From the NCBI GenBank assembly GCA_033297075.1, contig MU858228.1, positions 1 to 64,000 of the forward strand: DNA of 64,000 bases, given 5' to 3'. Positions 33,900 to 44,194 of this stretch are shown here, piece by piece (positions within the stretch are counted from its first letter, which is position 1; every line of letters begins with the position of its first letter). A program made the translations under genes and the position numbers. The notes under the pieces are model-generated. The model saw only the letters and a list, made by a program, of their open reading frames with translations, was not told the DNA's origin and made no database searches. Origin of the DNA: Rhypophila decipiens. Its lineage: Eukaryota; Ascomycota; Sordariomycetes; Sordariales; Naviculisporaceae.

Positions 33900-35612
33900 A
33901 TGAATCAACCACAGCCACCGCCTCAGCCGAAGCTGAAGCTCAAGATCGGCGGTCTTCCGAATGCCTCCATCACAGGCGCCATGACGCCGTCCACAACGAC
34001 ACCCGCCGGGTCGCCGCCTCCGCAAACCCCAGGAGGAAGCTCAACGAGAATCAAACTAGTAGCACGGAGACCCAGTGGGATGACACCGGCCACAACACCA
34101 GCACCTAGCGATGCAGGCGCATCTTTCTCTATGCCTCCCCCCGCAGCTCCTCCCACCGGTGCTGGAGCGGCAGCTCCCAAGGCCGCCAAGGCCCCGAAGG
34201 CGCCCAAGGTCAAAATCCCAAAACCGACAAAAACATCGCCCAAGAAGCGACCAAAACCGACAGACGATGACGACGACGACGACGTCCCCTTGGCGAACGG
34301 TACAAGCAAAGAGCCGGCAAAAAAGAAGCCCAAGATTATGATTCTGAAGACTCCCAAAGGACCCCCTCCCAAGGGACCCCCAAAGAAACCTGTACTAAAG
34401 GTCAAGTATGTTGGGAAGACGCCATACAGGCCACCTGGGGCTGCCTACGATTCGGAAGCCGAGGATAGAGAACTCGACCCGCAAATCGAAGAGCAGTTTC
34501 TCCTGCGCATGATGGAGGGTGAACATCTCAACTATCTACGAGAACAAGTACAGAACAAGAACATCGGGACGCCCAAAAGCCAGGGCGGTCCTGATTTTTC
34601 ACTCAAATTCATCGACGAGCAAGGGCGGCGGGCCGTGCTCTCTATCCAGGGCCAGCTCTATGCGGCGGTCCTGCTAGATCTCCCCACCATTACCGAGGGT
34701 ATGAAGTCATGGGACAAAAAGGCCATGGTCAAGTCGGCGGATATCTGTCAGATGATGCTGGTTTTTGCCAAAGTCAACGACGAGGAAGAGGCCAAGACTG
34801 TCCCATTACCCAAGGCAGTCGAGCACGGTCACCGATGGCCACACGGAATAACACCACCCATGCACGATGCCCGCAAGCGCCGCTTCCGCAAGCGACTAAG
34901 CAAGCTGGAGATTCAGAACAAAGAAGCCGAGGTCGAACGCTTGCTTGCACTTGACAGAGAGGCCATCAGCACCAACTTCGAGTTCATCGACGAGCAGCCG
35001 GCCCTTCCCAACGATGAAGAGTCCGGCGACGAGTACGAAGAAGAGGACGAAGACGCAGATGCCGAAGGTGAAATTGAGGATTACTTTGGCGACGCAGAAG
35101 CAGATCAGGAGGTGCAGGACCAGGAAGATGAGGATGCCGCCCTGGAAGCAGAGATGATGGATATGTTCAACGAGGAGGACGAGGAGGAACCAGCGGAACC
35201 TACCGACCAGGCCACCCCGGCGGTCGGAGGAACAGACGCGGTCACCCCGGCAACGGCAAATACCGGCACGCCAATGGCTCCGACGGACGATAGTGGCACC
35301 GAAGCCGCGGCTGCCGTGGATGCCGCCGCCGCCGCCGCCGAGCAAGAAGAGTCTCTAGATGATGATGAAGACGATGACGAGGATGCCGATGATGACGATA
35401 TGGATGGTGACGGCGACGAGGACCGTCACGACGAGGTGGCCGGTGTGAGAAACCAGATTGCGAGCCTGAAGAAGCAGCTGGCCGACTACGAGGAGCAGCT
35501 TTCCAAGATGACCTCGAACATCATGAAGAAGCGTATCGAGGCTAGCATCAAGAACATCAAGTCGGAGATTAAGCTCAAGCAGTCTGCCATTGGTGAGGAG
35601 GATGACGACTGA
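33900..35612 (+). CDS. taf7: TFIID subunit 7 (TAF7, TAFII55)
   Basis: A single exon encodes 570 residues. The first ~180 are basic and proline-rich (KLKLKIGGL, STRIKLVARRPSG, KKRPKPTDDDDDDDVPL, KKPVLKVKYVGKTPYRPPG). The TAFII55 N-terminal domain spans about 180-350: LDPQIEEQFLLRMMEG, DFSLKFIDEQGRRAVLSIQG, LYAAVLLDLPTITEGMKSWD, KSADICQMMLVFAKVNDEEE, then HGITPPMHDARKRRFRKRLS. Acidic segments follow, a poly-alanine run near 470, another acidic run (DDDEDDDEDADDDD) and a C-terminal coiled coil (VRNQIASLKKQLADYEEQLS). TAF7 binds TAF1 and restrains its activity in TFIID. Confidence 0.94.
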   Translation: MNQPQPPPQPKLKLKIGGLPNASITGAMTPSTTTPAGSPPPQTPGGSSTRIKLVARRPSGMTPATTPAPSDAGASFSMPPPAAPPTGAGAAAPKAAKAPKAPKVKIPKPTKTSPKKRPKPTDDDDDDDVPLANGTSKEPAKKKPKIMILKTPKGPPPKGPPKKPVLKVKYVGKTPYRPPGAAYDSEAEDRELDPQIEEQFLLRMMEGEHLNYLREQVQNKNIGTPKSQGGPDFSLKFIDEQGRRAVLSIQGQLYAAVLLDLPTITEGMKSWDKKAMVKSADICQMMLVFAKVNDEEEAKTVPLPKAVEHGHRWPHGITPPMHDARKRRFRKRLSKLEIQNKEAEVERLLALDREAISTNFEFIDEQPALPNDEESGDEYEEEDEDADAEGEIEDYFGDAEADQEVQDQEDEDAALEAEMMDMFNEEDEEEPAEPTDQATPAVGGTDAVTPATANTGTPMAPTDDSGTEAAAAVDAAAAAAEQEESLDDDEDDDEDADDDDMDGDGDEDRHDEVAGVRNQIASLKKQLADYEEQLSKMTSNIMKKRIEASIKNIKSEIKLKQSAIGEEDDD

Positions 35613-36587
35613 TGGATGGGGGATGGGGGGCTAGATGACCCGAATCTTGAGGAATTAAATGTAACTATTAATGTATGCCGGCGGCAGAGAGGTCGACCGG
35701 ATTAGCGAAATATCTTTGTGGAGAGGGTAGCTAGACCATGATCTCTAGTGCCTTCATCTCTCCCAAAAAAGACACCGCTTAGGTTGTTATTTATGTAGAG
35801 GAGTACTCTGTTGGATGATATCCACGAGGCAGCGAGAAGCAATGATACCAAATAAACTCATGAACAGTATGCACGCAAGGTCTCATATGGCACAGTGAAC
35901 TGGAGGAGGGGCCACAACTGCACGCGGAACTCGCTTGTAATGTGACCGACTGTTTTTGCTTTTTCTTGCCCATCTTTCTGCTCCCATACCGGAAATTTGC
36001 CTAGGCTCTTTTTCGATGTGCCTCCTCACTCAAGCCGATACGAACAAGAACCATGGGGGTCATTGAATTCACTCGATCGCAGAGTGAGTCGAGCACATTC
36101 ATTACCTCACAATCCATCTCCAAAGACTTCAAGAAGTGCACCCGCCGTGAGCAAAACAGCCTCAGGTGTGTTCCTGCCTTTAAACCACCTCGTTTACATA
36201 AACTACATCAGGCTCTCAGACGTGAGAAAGATATGTTTCCTTTATTCAACAAAGGAATTCAGTCTTGAGTTTGTCCTGAGAACAGACTTGGATCATGTGT
36301 CTCGAGAGAATACAGGCTATAGATTACACGCTGTTAGTGTAAAATAAGGGGCGATAGGCCTTGCTCTTCATCGAGATGATGGTCATCTCGCTCGTCGCGT
36401 TGATGATAGCATAATCGTGCACACAAGACTCACGATGATTGTGAACATATAAAATAAACCGGTTATACATATATACATGTACATATAAATTTACAGTGAT
36501 AATCTTATATCTCCCTCCCTCTCTCTCCCCCAACCACTCCCCCAACCACTCCCCTGAATCTCCATATATAATTCAGATTCAGGTATA
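35613..36587. other. Convergent spacer taf7/mL54
   Basis: About 975 bp between stop codons. The right end (36400-36530) is AT-rich with repeated ATATACATGTACATATA, typical of fungal 3' flanks. No gene is supported. Confidence 0.45.
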
Positions 36588-37360
36588 TTACATAGACTTG
36601 AGGTAATTGCTCTCCTTGATAGCAGCCCTCCGCTCCTTGCGCATAGCCTTGCGCAGCGCCTCTCTCGCCTCGGCAGCCTGCACGGCATCGACCACATCCC
36701 CGCCAGCCGTTCCAGGCAAATTGATGGACTGTTTCTGGAGCGGGATCTTGGGGATCAAGGCGTCGAGATTGCCCGACTCGCGTGCTTTGAGCTCTAGCTG
36801 ACGTTGTCGCTTGGCTGCTAGTCGACGCTGTTTCTTTGATTTGGCTATTTATTCCAACGAAACAAAATATTAGTTCAAACTGAGATTTGGTAAAAAGGGG
36901 GGGGAGATAAAAAAGAAGAAAAAAAAAACGTACAAAACTCGTCACCAGCCTCGGCATCGCCCGACTCGCCCTCGGTCTTTTTCACTTCGAGGCATTTCCA
37001 CAGCCATTCCGGGTATTCTTCGTCCGGCAGCGCGACGGGATCCGTTTTCCCCTTGAAATAATTCAGGCCTGTGAGGACCGTGCCGGCAGGGCAGGAAGAG
37101 ACCGGGTGTGTGGCGGCTTGGTCTTGTCCTGCGGCGGCGGCGCTGGCGGGAGCTCCTTGTTGTATCGCTGCTACTATCTCGGCTGCGCTTTGTGAGGAGG
37201 AGGAGGAGGATTCGGCGGCTGCGGCATTGCGCGTGCGGATGGTCGTTGTGAAGAGGGCTGTTTGTCGAGCTGCTTTGGATGTGGATGGGGCGATTGGTCT
37301 CGTCCTGGCGAGGGTTGAGCTCAATCCCGTCGCTCGCCGGAGGCACGTTCGGCAAATCAT
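36588..37360 (-). CDS. mrpl37: Mitochondrial large ribosomal subunit protein mL54
   Basis: Two exons (37360-36934, 36844-36588) encode 227 residues. The N-terminus [20 protein letters not shown] is an arginine-rich, acid-free presequence. The family core is [20 protein letters not shown] followed by [16 protein letters not shown], matching mL54 (yeast MRPL37). The C-terminal half is basic and helical ([20 protein letters not shown], then [20 protein letters not shown]). The intron has a GTACGT donor after a phase 1 codon and a T-rich start. Acts in the mitochondrial ribosome; flanked by another mitochondrial gene (NUO-12), which is probably coincidence. Confidence 0.9.
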
Positions 37361-37862
37361 GATTTCGAGACTGGAAGTAGGGGAAGAATACAGCAGCCGG
37401 GCTGGGACGCGCGAGTGAGGCTGATCGCGGTGGTTTTGAGAGTCGAGAAGTGGTCAGTCAATGGCCCAAAGTTCTGAATGTGCAGGGATCAGGAGCTAAA
37501 AATTTGTACGGGTGTGCAGTGTGACCACTTGCGCAATTCGGTATTAAACGGCTTGATATCGCATCCGTAGAATACCCAACATCCTTCTTATACTGGAACA
37601 ATTGACGCAAAAGTACAATTGGGACATGGCCGAATTACCTGACAGGCAATGGGAAAATATTGGAGCTTCAAAGAGTGGTCATGAATGTTTGCATTGATCT
37701 TGGTCCACTGTATCTACAGGCCGACTGCGCAGTTCGTCTGCCATTCCAAAGCTCCGTCCTTGGATGCATCTCCACCAATTCCCGTCAATCCGTGTTGTTT
37801 GGTATTGGTACACAAATAGCCCCGCGTTAAAAGAATCCCCGTTGCCCAACGTAAAGAATGAG
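37361..37862. other. Spacer between NUO-12 3' end and mL54 start
   Basis: About 500 bp. The left part is the NUO-12 3' flank and the right part the mL54 promoter and leader. No gene or repeat is seen. Confidence 0.4.
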
Positions 37863-38318
37863 TTACTGCTGTGGTTTGGGATAGTTCTCCGTAAAGTAGT
37901 TCTGTTGCTCGAAGAGGTAACCCTTGACGCGGTTCTCCTTGAGGAGTTGTAGGTATCGTTCTGTCACAGACAAGTCAGCTTTCTGCTCCAGCTCGAGTGC
38001 AAACCACCTCATTGTCTGTGCAAGAGCTTTCTTCCAATATAGAGTCCAATTCCAGTACGCAGCCGCTGTACTCATCCCCGTCCAAGACTGACCTCTCAAA
38101 TGACCGCACTTCTCCAAGTGGTTGACACCCTCCCGACGATAACATTTGCTCAATTCCTCTCGGACCAAGCGTCCCATCATGACCTTGACCCATTGCTCGC
38201 GGATGATGGCATCCTGGGCTTGCTTCAAGCGAGTCGTGTCATCGTAGTCGACGCCGTCGAAAGTGGGTGGTACTTTTGGCTTTCTGGCCAGGAAGGCCTC
38301 GGACTCGGGAGTGGGCAT
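37863..38318 (-). CDS. nuo-12: Complex I 12 kDa subunit NUO-12 (NDUFB10/PDSW)
   Basis: Two exons (38318-38093, 37960-37863) encode 107 residues. The product is an accessory subunit of NADH:ubiquinone oxidoreductase on the inner mitochondrial membrane. The protein opens MPTPESEAFLARKPKVPPTF and reads QDAIIREQWVKVMMGRLVRE, then CYRREGVNHLEKC (a CX11C pair, oxidised in relatives imported through the intermembrane space), HLRERYLQLLKENRVKGYLF and EQQNYF. The 132-nt intron (GTCAGT to TGACAG) is a multiple of three and has no stop, so an unspliced reading of 151 residues is possible; the spliced form matches the family. Confidence 0.9.
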   Translation of the reverse strand: MPTPESEAFLARKPKVPPTFDGVDYDDTTRLKQAQDAIIREQWVKVMMGRLVREELSKCYRREGVNHLEKCGHLRGQSWTGMSTAAAYWNWTLYWKKALAQTMRWFALELEQKADLSVTERYLQLLKENRVKGYLFEQQNYFTENYPKPQQ

Positions 38319-38849
38319 GTTGATTGGGGGGATTCGAGTGCTTGGGGAAATCTAGGCCAGTCGCAGGTGACGCCGGGAGAGTGGGTGGACGTCGAACTGG
38401 GTGTTTGTCGAGCTCGGTCGGCAATCGAGCTTCATCCAAAGAGTGATGCCAACTGCTCAATTCCGGTGGAGTGCTAACGAGCCAAGACCTGGTCTGTGCT
38501 TTGGCAAGCTTGTTAATGCCTTGGATTGAAGGCATGAACTTGCTTGGATTCGAAAAAGCTGTCTGCGGAGACAGAGCGGGGCAAGGGGTGGGGCGAAAAC
38601 TGCATGCGCCAATGCACATGCATGAAAGCTTCTCACCGCCCTGCAAAATGCCCCGCTGAAAAGTTTTCCACACCGATAAGAAACATTTTTTGCCAGCCTC
38701 TCGGTTCTGCCGTCTATAAGAAAGAAAACTTCTTCCTGCCTTCCTCCCACAACTCTTTCCTCCATCACAACCCATCATTCCGCTCTCTTTGACCACTCGT
38801 CCTTCCCATCAACCCCTTTTTAAATCAATCATTCACACACTCAATCAAG
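38319..38849. promoter_or_regulatory. Shared divergent upstream region of nuo-12 and gar2
   Basis: 531 bp between ATGs. The strand of gar2 has a long pyrimidine-rich leader (about 38730-38800, TTCCTCCC and TTTCCTCC runs), as often seen before highly expressed fungal ribosome-biogenesis genes. No gene inside. Confidence 0.5.
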
Positions 38850-40317
38850 ATGGGCAGCAAAACAAAGGACACCAAGGTCAAGGCCACCAAGGTCGCCGTC
38901 AAGGAGGCCGTCAAGCCTGTCAAGGCCGCCAAGGTCGCCGCTAAGGAGGCCCCCAAGAAGAAGTCCAAGAAGGAAGAGACCTCTTCCGACTCTGAGAGCG
39001 ACTCTGAGTCTGATGCCTCCGACTCTGGCTCTGATTCCGACTCTGCATCTGAGGAGGAGAAGGCCGCCCCTGTCACCAACGGCACCAACGGCAAGGCCGC
39101 CAAGAAGGTCAAGACCGACTCTGACTCTTCCGATGAGGACTCCGGTTCCGGATCTGACTCTGACTCTTCCGATGAGGAGGAGGCCAAGCCCGCCGCAAAG
39201 GAGGTCAAGAAGGAGGTTGCTGTCAACGGCAAGAAGGACGTGAAGAAGGAGAGCGTAAGTTCCTGCTCTAGTCCACAATGCGATCGCAGCCAGCTCTAAC
39301 ACAACCCCAGTCCGATTCCAGCGACTCCGAGTCTGTCTCTGGCTCCGACTCTTCTGATGATGAGGAGGACTCCGATGTCTCCATGAAGGATGCCGATGAG
39401 AAGAAGGCCGAGGCTCCTTCTAAGAAGAGGAAGGCCGAGGAAGAGGAGGTCGACTCTGATTCCAACAAGAAGACCAAGACCGAGGAGTCAGACAAGAGCG
39501 CCACCCTCTGGGTTGGCAACCTTGGCTGGGGCGTCGACGACAACGTCCTCTACGAGGAGTTCAAGAGTTACGAAGAGCTTGTCGGCGCTCGTGTCGTCTC
39601 CGACAAGGAGTCCGGTCGCTCGCGTGGCTTCGGCTATGTCGACTTCTCTACCCCTGAGGCTGCCGAGAAGGCGTACAATGAGAAGAACGGTGCTCAGCTC
39701 GAGGGCCGCGACATGCGCCTTGACTTCGCTGCTAAGCCCGCTCCCAAGGAGGACCGTGGTGCCCGCACTGCCGACCGCGCCGCCCGTCACGGCGACACTG
39801 TCAGCCCCCCCAGCGACACCCTCTTCGTTGGTAACCTTTCATTCAACACCAATGAGGACTCCATCTCTGCTTTCTTCAACGAGGTTGCTGCCGTCTCCAG
39901 CCTTCGTCTGCCTACTGATATGTAAGTGTTCACTGTCCGGTCTAAAAAGTCATACATGACCTGATGCTAACCTAAAACAGGGACTCTGGTCGTCCCAAGG
40001 GCTTCGGTTATGTCACCTTCGGCTCCGTCGAGGATGCCAAGTCTGCCTTCGAGGCTCTCAACGGTGCTGATTTGGATGGACGCAATGTCCGTCTTGACTA
40101 TGCTAAGCCCCGTGACAACAGCGGTGGTGGCGGCGGTGGTCGTGGCGGCGGCCGTGGTGGCTTCGGTGGTGGTCGCGGAGGTGGCCGTGGTGGCGGACGT
40201 GGTGGCTTCGGTGACCGTGGAGGTGGCCGTGGTGGCGGACGTGGTGGAGGCCGCGGTGGTTTCGGGGGTGGCCGTGGTGGCGGCGGTGGCTTCCAGGGCA
40301 AGAAGATCACTTTCTAA
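38850..40317 (+). CDS. gar2: Nucleolin-like protein Gar2/Nsr1
   Basis: Three exons (38850-39254, 39311-39921, 39981-40317) encode 450 residues. Nucleolin homologues act in the nucleolus in pre-18S rRNA processing. Layout: lysine/alanine-rich start (KATKVAVKEAVKPVKAAKVA), then alternating acidic serine tracts (SDSESDSESDASDSGSDSDS) and basic spacers with a KKRKAEEEE nuclear signal; RRM1 at about 199-275 (LWVGNLGW, SRGFGYVDF); RRM2 at about 305-378 (LFVGNLSF, KGFGYVTF), split by intron 2; and a C-terminal GAR domain of GGRGGGRGGFGGG repeats ending KKITF. Acidic serine blocks are casein-kinase-II-type sites in relatives and the GAR domain is arginine-methylated. Confidence 0.95.
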
Positions 40318-42602
40318 AGTGACAGACCATACTGAGGGTATTCACTCGCACTCGAGGGCTTTTGTGGGTTGTCGGCTTTTGAAACACTAACCTTCCTTGT
40401 GGAGGTCGTGGGCTTTGAGAGATCGCCTCTTCGAGAGGCAATGAGACACCTGTGGGCTTGATCGTGGTTGTGGGCTGGTTAGCTCTTTGACAGCTCGTTG
40501 TGACAGACCTTTTTGGCACTTTGTCCGTGTGGCTTGTTGGCAGTTGGCTTCTGGTGCCGGCGTTGGGTCGTGGTCACTATGATACCTTGGTACGATATCA
40601 TGATGGGTTTCCTGCACTCTGTGGGCTCTGTGGGCTCGTGGGCTCTGTTCTGTGGGCTTTTGTGACATCTGGGGACTGGCTGGGAAGAACGTTTACACCG
40701 GCAGCAGCCGGTTGAGCGGACTAGCCGTTTACGATCCGTCATTCGGCTTAACTGAGGGCTTCTGTGGGTTCCGTGGGCGCTTAAAAGTTGGTTTGCATTT
40801 ATTGATCTCTGGTCAACGGTCACTGGGGATATCTGCTTTTAGTTATTTCTCTTTTTGTGTCATTATCTTATTCCTGTTTGTTACAATACCCCCCGGCGAG
40901 CCACCATCTCGACAGCTACAGATACACGAGGTACCATCTACGTAATACCCTTCCACGGATTTCTACTAGACACCTGGTAAGTATCCCGAACCCGAGATAG
41001 GCAACTAGGTACTTAATATTTTCATGCTTGAGTCTTTTCTGTGTGTTTCGTGGGCAGGTATGCCGGCATGATACGATAGGCCTATCTGATAAAAAAATAA
41101 TACAAAGAGTTTACCTCTAACTCTGCTGAACGTCCCTCAAACTCACTATAAGAGTGAATTTGCCTTGCATATTGCTAATTGGAGATACCGTTGTGCTTAT
41201 TGTGTGTTTTGACTTGGTGGTTTAACATTGCAAACCAAGATTTGCCGACGGTTGGAAGTTCTGGAATTGTGTCCTGATGGTTGACGTGGGTGTTGTCGGA
41301 GCGAAAGCCTAACCTTGAGGATTCAAGACACTGGCCTTGATCTATGCTTTCACGACCAACGCCACTTCTCTACCCCAGATAATGGACAATAATAAAATAC
41401 CAAAAACAAGCATGGATGGATACAGGCCACGTATTCTTAATATAAGCTTCCGGTTTGTTTCCTCCCGACACGAGTAACTCTTTGAGGATCTATGATGTAT
41501 TACCTACTTCACAGCTGGAGAAGGAAGGTTGGAAGATGTCCATGGGCAGGGCATTTGAGGGACCAAGGACGATGTATAGAAGGTTCAAAAGTGTGTCGGT
41601 TCTTTCACAACGGCCGTCTCACATACCGTACTGAGCTGGATCAAAAAGGTGACCTAAGACTACTACAGATAATTGTCGTATTGAAAAAGTAAAACACCTT
41701 TCAACATTGAAATCTAGAGGCCCCATTTACATGTGCTTTACCCCGTTAGTCGAAGGGTCGATAATCCGGTTCTCACCATATACTTGCATTTACCGAAAGT
41801 TGTTGTAATGACACACCATTTGGAACACATAAGGCATCTCATGAACCTCAGTTACCTGTCCCAAACACCTTGCCAGTGGGCAGTGGGTGTGAACTTTGGC
41901 TGGTAATTAAGACCATTGTTATAGGCCAAGAAGACAGATGATCCGGCCAAAGGTGCCGTTTTAACATTGAGCAACACAGTCATTCTCCAGATGATAAAGC
42001 CTTGTTATAACTGCACTGTGAGATTCACATCCGTGTCGGTGTTTAAAAACTGATGAGTTGGGTTTAACAAAGAAGTTACCCGCTTAGACCCCATTCTTTT
42101 TTAATATCATCTCCTGAAAAAGTGAGATTCACTCGCTGTGAACATTACAATCATGTAGTTGGAGTGTGATATAATGACTGGGCAATTTCAAGCCCCAGTT
42201 ATGACCGGAGTGTGTTGGGGACAAGAGAAGACCGAAACATCTTGCCCTTTGTCAGGTCGAACTGCGAACTATCGGGCATCATCTAGCCCATATGCTAGGC
42301 GTTATAGATCGAGAAATGAGGAATGGCCTGGAAGATATCAGTGTGCGGGTTTTTCTAACTCGGAAGGATTGGTGACAGGAGGTTGGTCCACCTCAAATCG
42401 ATATTTCGATACACCTAGAATCTTGAGTTTCCTCACGGGGATCCGAACTTCCGAGTCCTTGTAAGGATTTGGATAATTCGGTGAACTTATGTCATTCTCG
42501 TCTATCGACCAAATATTGGAAGAGATATCGACCAGTTCAACGAAATAACCAGAACTAGACAGAAAACACAACGAGTCTATTTCTGTTACAGCCTTTTGGA
42601 TT
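40318..42602. other. gar2 3' flank and gene-free block
   Basis: No gene is supported over 2.3 kb. The first ~470 bp carry reiterated GTGGGCT words. After about 41000 the sequence is ordinary AT-moderate intergenic DNA with only small, motif-free frames. Confidence 0.5.
40364..40790 (+). repeat. Reiterated GTGGGCT words downstream of gar2
   Basis: GTGGGCT or a one-base variant (GTGGGTT, GTGGGCG) recurs about eleven times, including a close cluster at about 40620-40665 (TCTGTGGGCTCTGTGGGCTC and following). Spacing is irregular, so it is not a simple tandem repeat. Confidence 0.6.
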
Positions 42603-43056
42603 GGCCCCTAATATACAGGCACCAGTCCTCTTATATACAGACACTAGTCTCTTCATATATATGTACTACTCTTATTAGAATAAATGTCTTAACTAGACTT
42701 AATAAATGCCTTAACTGGACTTAATAAATACTTCGACTGGACTTAATAAATGCCTTGACTAGACTAGAATAAAGGCCCTAACTAGTTAGAATAAATACCT
42801 TAACTAGCTGGAATAAATGCTTTAACTAGACTAGGATAGAGGCCTTTACCAGATAGTCTAGACTAGAATAAATGCCTTAACTTACTAGAATAAATACCTT
42901 AAATAGCTAGAATAAACACCTTGACTAGCTGGAATAAATGCCTTGACTAGGCTAGAATAGAGGCCCTAACTAGCTCGAATAAATCCCTCTATTCTAGAAA
43001 GTCAAATTGGACTAGTACCTGTATATGAGAGTAGTGGTGCCTGAATATTAGGCGCC
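42603..43056 (-). mobile_element. Non-autonomous TIR element with minisatellite core, copy 2
   Basis: Ends are GGCCCCTAATATACAGGCAC (42603-42622) and GTGCCTGAATATTAGGCGCC (43037-43056), the same 20-bp inverted repeats as copy 1 with two mismatches. A perfect 8-bp direct repeat TTTGGATT flanks it (42595-42602 and 43057-43064). The core, about 42675-42990, is the reverse complement of the copy 1 minisatellite (AATAAATGCCTTAACTAG units), so the element is inverted relative to copy 1. Subterminal motifs (AGTCCAATTTGACTTTC next to one end) are shared too. It is 454 bp against 380 bp because of more repeat units and extra subterminal sequence. No coding capacity. Confidence 0.87.
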
Positions 43057-44194
43057 TTTGGATTATCTCAGGTTTGTTCAGGCATACTGCCAGTCCTTCT
43101 TTATAGCAACTTCTTGCCGTTTATCAAGAAAGATCGGTTAGCTCAGGCAGCTAAATAGGAATTGGCTGAGGTCACCAACAATCCGTCATGCATGTAAAGA
43201 CGGGCCCTCTGATCATATGAAGATTCTAGAAATTCAGCAACAGACTCGTTCCCGTTCGAGGTCGTCATGAGCCCTTTGCCCGAAACTGGACGAGGGTTCC
43301 CTGGATGTTGAAGGCGGATGTGATCACGTCACCTGAAACCCCTTTTGCCCTTTGCCTTCATAATCCATGATGGAATCGACTGAAGTACACACCCATAGTC
43401 TTGCCAAACACTCCGCTCTTCCATCATTGCAAATCCAGTACAAGGTGAACCCCTTTGGACACCGAATGCCAAGAGAGCAGCGCCACGCTCTGATACAGTC
43501 AATCTCGGCTTGGCTCCGTAAAATCCGCAAGAGGCCTCGTGAGGCTCTGAAATTATTGCGTGGGGGAAGAAGGCGATGATCAGCAAAAGAAGAAAGGAGT
43601 AGGTGAGAAGCGAAATGTGGAAATGCCATGAAGAGAGCCACCCAAAAGACATCGAGTTTTCAACGGTTACAGGGCTGATACCAAGCTGAATTCCAGACAG
43701 CGAGCGATGCAGACCCCTTTCGTAATGCCAAGGAATACAGGTAAGGCTCCCCAGCTTAGGTACGAATTATACTAGCGCGCTAGGCTAGCCCAGGCCTGAC
43801 ACGCAGCTCCTATTGGCCAAGAACCTGGACCAATGCACCGATCTGCAAGATCGTCTTGGTCCGAGAAGCTCTGTTTTGACTCCCAGCAAATTTCATGGGC
43901 TTTGGTTTTTTTACTTCACTCCTTTCCTTCAACAACCGACACCAACAACCCTCGATTGATTCAGCCCAACGGTCCAGCAAGGGTATTGCTGTCATTTAAA
44001 ATCGGGTTCATTCATTCTATTCCCCTTTCCCCCAGACCGGAGCTGTCAATCGCCAGCCAAACAATTTCGTCCTCCTCCTCCACAGACGCCTCGATACAGG
44101 GGTTTCACCTCAGTGGAGGACCAGTGGCGAGCTGCAAAACGCAAGAAACACAGGACCTGCTGGGATTCGTCTGACTAAAGCAAAGGCCGGAGCC
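43057..44194. other. Gene-free interval before the 44195 gene
   Basis: No supported gene. Frames near 43324-43652 are overlapping and motif-free. The last ~350 bp have a pyrimidine-rich leader (TTCCTTCAACAACCGAC, CCTCCTCCTCC) that probably belongs to the next gene. Confidence 0.4.

Noticed and set aside
37863..38318. Uninterrupted 151-codon reading of nuo-12
   Set aside because: The middle 44 codons are bounded by GTCAGT and TGACAG, lack family similarity, and the spliced form matches the NUO-12 sequence.
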